Below, in pieces: positions 27,334-32,003 of a DNA stretch of 32,003 nt. Each line of letters opens with the position of its first letter. The first letter of the stretch is position 1. The stretch spans positions 1 to 32,003 of the forward strand of contig CALRCE010000013.1 of the NCBI GenBank assembly GCA_943354505.1, written 5' to 3'. The notes beneath the pieces were generated by a model. It did no database searches, was not told the DNA's origin, and was given only the letters and a program-made list of their open reading frames with translations. A program made the position numbers and the translations under genes. Source of the stretch: Candidatus Peribacteria bacterium (GTDB lineage Bacteria; Patescibacteriota; Gracilibacteria; UBA1369; 2-02-FULL-48-14).

Positions 27334-27910
27334 AACGCTCGGGTGTTAAAGGATACCCCCATTTCTTTTGAAGTTCACTGATTTTTTTCCAATCCACCGT
27401 TTTGTCGATCGTGGCCTTTGGATTGAAATATAAAAGTTCTACCAGGGCTCGCTCGGGACTTGCTTTTAAGCATCCGTCCACCTCAAGCAAGCCTTCCGTT
27501 TGATAGAGGTAGCGGTCACTGAGTTGCCTACTGCGGTAATGCTGTTTCCCCACATTAAAATTCCGAGAGAGTTCACTCACCAAAGTGATGGCTGAAGGCG
27601 CTTGGGAAATCCAGGCCGTCTCGTACAGTACGCTCTCCGTGCTCAAATAAGAAAACCGGTGCAACGCTTTAATTCCCAAGTCCACTGGATTCATTTTTTC
27701 CAGCGGGAGGAGTCCGTAAAATCCTCGGTAGATGCTGTGTAAAAGTCCGCTATGAACGTAACGATTCAGGGTGATTCTCAAGGTATTTGGATTTTTAATG
27801 CCCCACAGTGCCCCCAATTCCTTGATATGAAACACCTTTTTTCCTTCTTGGCTGAGCTGCACCAAAGCACTCATCCGACCCGCCATTGTGTTATTTTTTA
27901 ATATACTCAT
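27320..27910 (-). CDS. AbiEi-type wHTH antitoxin/regulator
   Basis: Track ORF to 28012; likely start is M35 at 27910 (MSILKNNTMAGRMSALVQLSQEGKKVFHIKELGALWGIKNPNTLRITLNRYVHSGLLHSIYRGFYGL), winged-helix start of AbiEi antitoxins. Confidence 0.8.
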   Translation of the reverse strand: MSILKNNTMAGRMSALVQLSQEGKKVFHIKELGALWGIKNPNTLRITLNRYVHSGLLHSIYRGFYGLLPLEKMNPVDLGIKALHRFSYLSTESVLYETAWISQAPSAITLVSELSRNFNVGKQHYRSRQLSDRYLYQTEGLLEVDGCLKASPERALVELLYFNPKATIDKTVDWKKISELQKKWGYPLTPERYETA

Positions 27911-28000
27911 ATGTATATGATACCAGAACGCTGCGGGCCTTACAAGATCGACCAATAGTGTTGAGTTGATCTCTCTGAAGATAATCGCTACCTTGAGTTC

Positions 28001-28273
28001 ATGAACCCTCAAGACTTAAAAAGTTATAAAATCCGCCACGATAGACCCAACTGCATTGGGTGCAATGCTTGCGCTTCTATTGCCCCCACCTTCTGGGAAA
28101 TGAGTCCCATGGATGGACGCTCGGATGTGATCGGCAGCAGCAAAACGGAGGAAGGCTGGGAAGAACTCGAGATCAGCGAGGCCGATTTTGAGACCAACAT
28201 GAACTGTGCGGAGGCGTGTCCCGTGAATGTGATTCACTTGATCAAGATTGGCTCTGGTGAGCAAGTGATTTGA
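28001..28273 (+). CDS. ferredoxin ([4Fe-4S]/[3Fe-4S] type)
   Basis: 90 aa; RPNCIGCNACASIAPTFWEM ... NMNCAEACPVNVIHL. Confidence 0.9.
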   Translation: MNPQDLKSYKIRHDRPNCIGCNACASIAPTFWEMSPMDGRSDVIGSSKTEEGWEELEISEADFETNMNCAEACPVNVIHLIKIGSGEQVI

Positions 28274-28301
28274 AGGGTCAATTGAATCCAACCTGAAGAT
28301 C

Positions 28302-28315
28302 CCGTACTAGTACGG
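28302..28315. repeat. 14-bp perfect palindrome CCGTACTAGTACGG
   Basis: Identical to its own reverse complement; lies between the ferredoxin gene and korA. Confidence 0.7.
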
Positions 28316-28396
28316 AGTTCAAACCTGTAATTTTTCCATTTCGTTTTTTCTTTTCTATCCTTTTCCCTTTCCAAGGAATCGGGTAAAGTGCCAGCG

Positions 28397-30208
28397 ATGA
28401 AAAGCGTTTATGAACCATTGACGTGGGTTGTGGGAGGGGAAGCCGGTTATGGCATCTCCACCATGGGGGCCAGTTTTGCGCGGATTTGCACCCGTGCGGG
28501 TCTTTTTGTGCATGGCTACGGAGAATATCCTTCCCTGATTCGTGGGGGCCACAATATTGCTTCGGTGCGCGTGGGGTATGAACCGGTGACTTCGCATGGC
28601 AATAAGATCGATATTTTGCTCGCGCTGAACAAAGAAACCGTGGATTTGCATCTGGATGAAATGATGGAGCACGGAGCCGTGATCTATGACGGAGAAGCCA
28701 TGCCCTGGGACACCAGTGCCGTGCAGCCCAACTTGCGCTTGGTTTCGGTGCCTCTGGCGCGTCTCACTAAGGAACTCGGAGCCGAACGCGTGATGCGGAA
28801 TACCGTCGCACTCGGCGCCAGTTTAGCGGTGTTTGGATTTGAATTTTCGCACATTGAAGAAATCATGATGCGCACCTTCGGGAAAAAAGGCCCTGAAGTG
28901 ATAGCCCACAACGTGAATGTGGCTCGGGCCGGATTCGATTATGTGCACACCCAATTTGCGGAGGGCTTCCCCACGCCGAGTGGCGCGAAGTTGCCGTTTG
29001 AGAAGAAAATGCATCCAGTGGAAGGCGCGCCCAAGCGGGTTTTGATGTCCGGAAACGAAGCTCTGGCATTGGGAGCCTTGAAAGCCGGAGTTAAGTTCAT
29101 GGCCGCTTATCCTATGACGCCGGTGACCTCCATCATGCTGGCGTTGGCCGGCTGGGGAACCAAGCACGGCATTGTGATGAAACAAACGGAAGATGAAATT
29201 GCGGCGATGAACATGGCGATTGGAGCGTCCTACATGGGTGTGCGAACTTTGACCGCCACGTCGGGCGGAGGTTTTGCGCTCATGACCGAAGCGATTGGGA
29301 TGGCGGCGATCACGGAGACGCCCTTGGTGGCAATTGAAGGAATGCGTCCCGGGCCTTCGACGGGACTTCCCACCTGGACCGATCAAGGCGATTTGCGTTT
29401 TGTGATGCACGCGTCTCAAGGAGAATTCCCACGAATGGTGCTGCTGCCCGGGGACATCACCGAAAGTTTTGAAATGATGCTCAAAGCCTACAACTGGGCG
29501 GATGAATATCAAATGGTGGTCTTACTCGTGACCGACAAATACATGGGTGAATCCATTCATACGGCGGAGCCGTTCAAGCACGACGACTATGTCATCAATC
29601 GCGGACCTTTCATGACGATGGATGAGGCTCTCAAAGTGGTTCCCGGAACTTATAAGCGTTATGAATTCACTGCGAACGGGGTTTCTATGCGTGCCGTACC
29701 AGGCATGCCCAACACCATTCACTCCGCAGCGACCGACGAACATAAAGAAGACGGCGACTTGGATGAAAGCTCTGAAAACCGAATCAAGATGGTGGACAAG
29801 CGCGCACTCAAGCTCGAGATGTTGCAAAAAAACTCACTGGCAGAAAGCGACGGAGCTGTGCTGCATGGACCTGCGACGGCGGATCTCACTCTCGTCGGCT
29901 GGGGCTCGATGAAGGGTCCGATCATGGAAGCAATGACTGTGTTCAATGCAGCGAACGAGGCCGAAGGTAAAGCAGAGCGGGTGAACTTTTTGCAGATCAA
30001 AATGGCACTGCCCTTCCCTTCTGAAACGGTGACTCGACTTTTGAACACGGCGAAAAAAACCTTGCTCGTGGAGAACAACGCCACCGCACAAATGGGGGGC
30101 ATTATTCGTGAACACACGAGCATCCATTTGGAAAATAAATTCCTGCGTTACGATGGAAGGCCCATCCACTCGGCTGAAATTTTGGATCAAATTTCTAAAC
30201 ACCTATGA
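28397..30208 (+). CDS. korA: 2-oxoacid:ferredoxin oxidoreductase, fused gamma-alpha subunit
   Basis: About 600 aa; N-terminal gamma domain VVGGEAGYGISTMGASFARICTRAGLFVHGYGEYPSLIRGGHN, alpha domain LMSGNEALALGALKAGVKFMAAYPMTPVTSIM. The track start at 28388 uses GTG; ATG at 28397. Confidence 0.93.
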   Translation: MKSVYEPLTWVVGGEAGYGISTMGASFARICTRAGLFVHGYGEYPSLIRGGHNIASVRVGYEPVTSHGNKIDILLALNKETVDLHLDEMMEHGAVIYDGEAMPWDTSAVQPNLRLVSVPLARLTKELGAERVMRNTVALGASLAVFGFEFSHIEEIMMRTFGKKGPEVIAHNVNVARAGFDYVHTQFAEGFPTPSGAKLPFEKKMHPVEGAPKRVLMSGNEALALGALKAGVKFMAAYPMTPVTSIMLALAGWGTKHGIVMKQTEDEIAAMNMAIGASYMGVRTLTATSGGGFALMTEAIGMAAITETPLVAIEGMRPGPSTGLPTWTDQGDLRFVMHASQGEFPRMVLLPGDITESFEMMLKAYNWADEYQMVVLLVTDKYMGESIHTAEPFKHDDYVINRGPFMTMDEALKVVPGTYKRYEFTANGVSMRAVPGMPNTIHSAATDEHKEDGDLDESSENRIKMVDKRALKLEMLQKNSLAESDGAVLHGPATADLTLVGWGSMKGPIMEAMTVFNAANEAEGKAERVNFLQIKMALPFPSETVTRLLNTAKKTLLVENNATAQMGGIIREHTSIHLENKFLRYDGRPIHSAEILDQISKHL

Positions 30209-31101
30209 GCGAAAAACCTCTTAAAATTCTGAACACACAGCAAGAACTCGACACGGGTTCCAAGTGCAACTGGTGCCCCGGTTGTGGAGACTTTGGAATT
30301 TTAATCGCGCTCAAACAAGCGATTTTTGAGCTCAAACTCGATCCTGAAAATGTGATGCTCGTGTCTGGAATTGGATGCGGTTCGCAAGCGCCTCACCTCG
30401 TGAAAGTTTATGGTTTTCATTCCTTGCATGGACGCGCGCTTCCTGTGGCAACGGCGATGAAAATGGCCAACCACAAGATGACGGTGATTGTGATCGGCGG
30501 AGACGGCGACGGCTATGGAATTGGAATGGCGCACTTCATCCACACGGCGCGACGCAATTTTGACATCACCTACATCGTGCAAAACAACCAAGTCTACGGA
30601 CTCACGAAAGGACAAACTTCCCCGACCAGCGACAAGGGATTTAAGACCAAATCCACCCCGGAAGGAGTCATTGAAATCGCAATTCGACCGCTGGGACTTT
30701 CCATCATGGCGGGAGCGAGTTTTGCCGCTCGTGGTTTTGCCGGCGACGTGATGCACCTCAAAGAAATGATCAAGCTCGGCATTCAGCACAAAGGTTTCTC
30801 GCACATCGATGCCTTGCAACCCTGCGTGACCTTCAACAAAGTGAACACCTATCAATGGTATCAAGAGCGTGTTTACAAGCTCGAGAAAGATCCGGCTTAT
30901 GATCCGACCAACCGTGCGATGGCTTTGGCCAAGGCCGAAGAATGGGGGGACCGCATTGCCGTGGGAGTTTATTACAAAGAAGAGCGTCCGACCTACAACG
31001 ATGAACTGCCTCAACTCGCCAACGGGTCCTTGCTCGAACAAATGCTCGCGACTCCTGCGGGAGGAGTGGACATCAGCAAAACCATGGAACACTATTTTTA
31101 A
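30205..31101 (+). CDS. korB: 2-oxoacid:ferredoxin oxidoreductase, beta subunit (TPP-binding)
   Basis: 298 aa; SKCNWCPGCGDFGILIALKQAI ... VIGGDGDGYGIGMAHFIHTARRNFDITYIVQNNQVYGLTKGQTSPTS; start overlaps korA stop. Confidence 0.95.
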   Translation: MSEKPLKILNTQQELDTGSKCNWCPGCGDFGILIALKQAIFELKLDPENVMLVSGIGCGSQAPHLVKVYGFHSLHGRALPVATAMKMANHKMTVIVIGGDGDGYGIGMAHFIHTARRNFDITYIVQNNQVYGLTKGQTSPTSDKGFKTKSTPEGVIEIAIRPLGLSIMAGASFAARGFAGDVMHLKEMIKLGIQHKGFSHIDALQPCVTFNKVNTYQWYQERVYKLEKDPAYDPTNRAMALAKAEEWGDRIAVGVYYKEERPTYNDELPQLANGSLLEQMLATPAGGVDISKTMEHYF

Positions 31102-31110
31102 CCTTTTTTT

Positions 31111-31401
31111 ATGCCCACCATCAAGAACGATTCAACCGGTGCCACCGCGGAGTGTGCGGCTGGCAGTTCCTTTAAACAAGTGGCTCAAGACCAAAATTTG
31201 GATGTGCCTTTTGGGTGTGAGAGCGGAATTTGTTCCACGTGTTTGATCCAAATCAAAAGCGGAGCCGAGAACATCAGTCCTAAAACGGATCAAGAAGAAT
31301 TCACGCTCGAGGCGCGTGGCGTTGCCAGCGACGACATGAACACTCGACTCGGCTGTCAGTGCCAGATCAATGGCGACGTGGTGTTCCATCAAGGGATGTA
31401 G
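31111..31401 (+). CDS. [2Fe-2S] plant-type ferredoxin
   Basis: 96 aa; VPFGCESGICSTCLIQIKSG ... LGCQCQINGDVV (CxxxxCxxC...C). Confidence 0.92.
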   Translation: MPTIKNDSTGATAECAAGSSFKQVAQDQNLDVPFGCESGICSTCLIQIKSGAENISPKTDQEEFTLEARGVASDDMNTRLGCQCQINGDVVFHQGM

Positions 31402-31410
31402 CAAGAACGG

Positions 31411-32003
31411 CTAAAAGAACATGCCCGTTTGAACTGCCGATTGAGTGAGTTCGGCTCTTTGCCTAGGCGACATGCTGAACGGAATCCCGTGAGAAAAGTA
31501 TTGCAATGGTGTGTAGTTGGCAGAGACTCCAGCCCCTTCCAAATCTAACATTTGCTGGATTGCCATGCTTTGAGGAAGAAGTGGTTCCTCCTTGGCCCCA
31601 AGAATGTTGGCTCTAAACTTTGATCCTTCTGGGGGAGTGGGGATGTTTTGACCGTGAAAATTGAAGACCCAATCTAAGAACACTCGCGCGGAGTCCGGCA
31701 TGCTTCTTCTGAAATTTTCGAGATCTTCACGATTTGAGCCCCCAAACATCAGTCGATTGTATTGCTCTTGAGTGAGGCCTAAACCTTCTGCGGTGAAGTA
31801 ACGTTCGACTGCAGCCGGAACCAATTCCATCACTGCTTTTAAGAACTCTGGATGCAGGCCCGCAAATCTTTTATAAACCGCTGGCATCAAGGCGGTGTGT
31901 TGTTTGACGTTGATGTTTGCCTCAGGCTTTTCTTCTTTCAATTTCCACAGTCCTCTCACCAACTCCCAGCCCAGCATATTGCCAATGGAATGCCCGATGA
32001 CCG
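31411..32003 (-). CDS. hypothetical protein, partial; possible alpha/beta-hydrolase
   Basis: The track ORF starts at 31977, but the frame stays open to the right edge (VIGHSIGNMLGWELVRG...), including a GHSIG nucleophile-elbow-like motif. Confidence 0.6.
   Translation of the reverse strand, partial: VIGHSIGNMLGWELVRGLWKLKEEKPEANINVKQHTALMPAVYKRFAGLHPEFLKAVMELVPAAVERYFTAEGLGLTQEQYNRLMFGGSNREDLENFRRSMPDSARVFLDWVFNFHGQNIPTPPEGSKFRANILGAKEEPLLPQSMAIQQMLDLEGAGVSANYTPLQYFSHGIPFSMSPRQRAELTQSAVQTGMFF

Noticed and set aside
28823-31092. Minus-strand ORFs 28823..29512 and 30301..31092
   Set aside because: Antisense shadows of korA and korB; His/Arg-rich low-plausibility translations.

Overview
The window is gene-dense bacterial DNA with UGA used as a stop. 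Gene content and layout suggest Patescibacteria/CPR, possibly Peregrinibacteria-like; this is inference from remembered family patterns, not a search. Recognisable cargo: an rpsF-ssb-rpsR operon, a TrmB-type regulator, a large SF2 helicase with C-terminal repeats, an asparaginase, a NYN/DUF88 protein, a HAD phosphatase, mutS, a TfoX-N protein, two tRNA loci (one aberrant), two EamA transporters interleaved with two paralogous small secreted proteins, lexA, a metallo-beta-lactamase-fold protein without metal ligands, eno, GNAT, split serine dehydratase (sdaAB/sdaAA), purN, an AbiEi/AbiEii-type pair, and a 2-oxoacid:ferredoxin oxidoreductase (korAB) flanked by two different ferredoxins. The strongest candidate for something undescribed is a tandem pair of ~510-nt elements at about 22282-23305. 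They have no convincing ORF, share a highly conserved ~314-nt core, and each begins with a long imperfect hairpin whose sequence differs completely between copies while its architecture is kept. This looks like a paralogous pair of large structured noncoding RNAs. Other notable signals are two GTGAG-N6-CTCAC palindromes in the lexA promoter (a non-canonical LexA operator), the MBL pseudoenzyme, and the aberrant tRNA.
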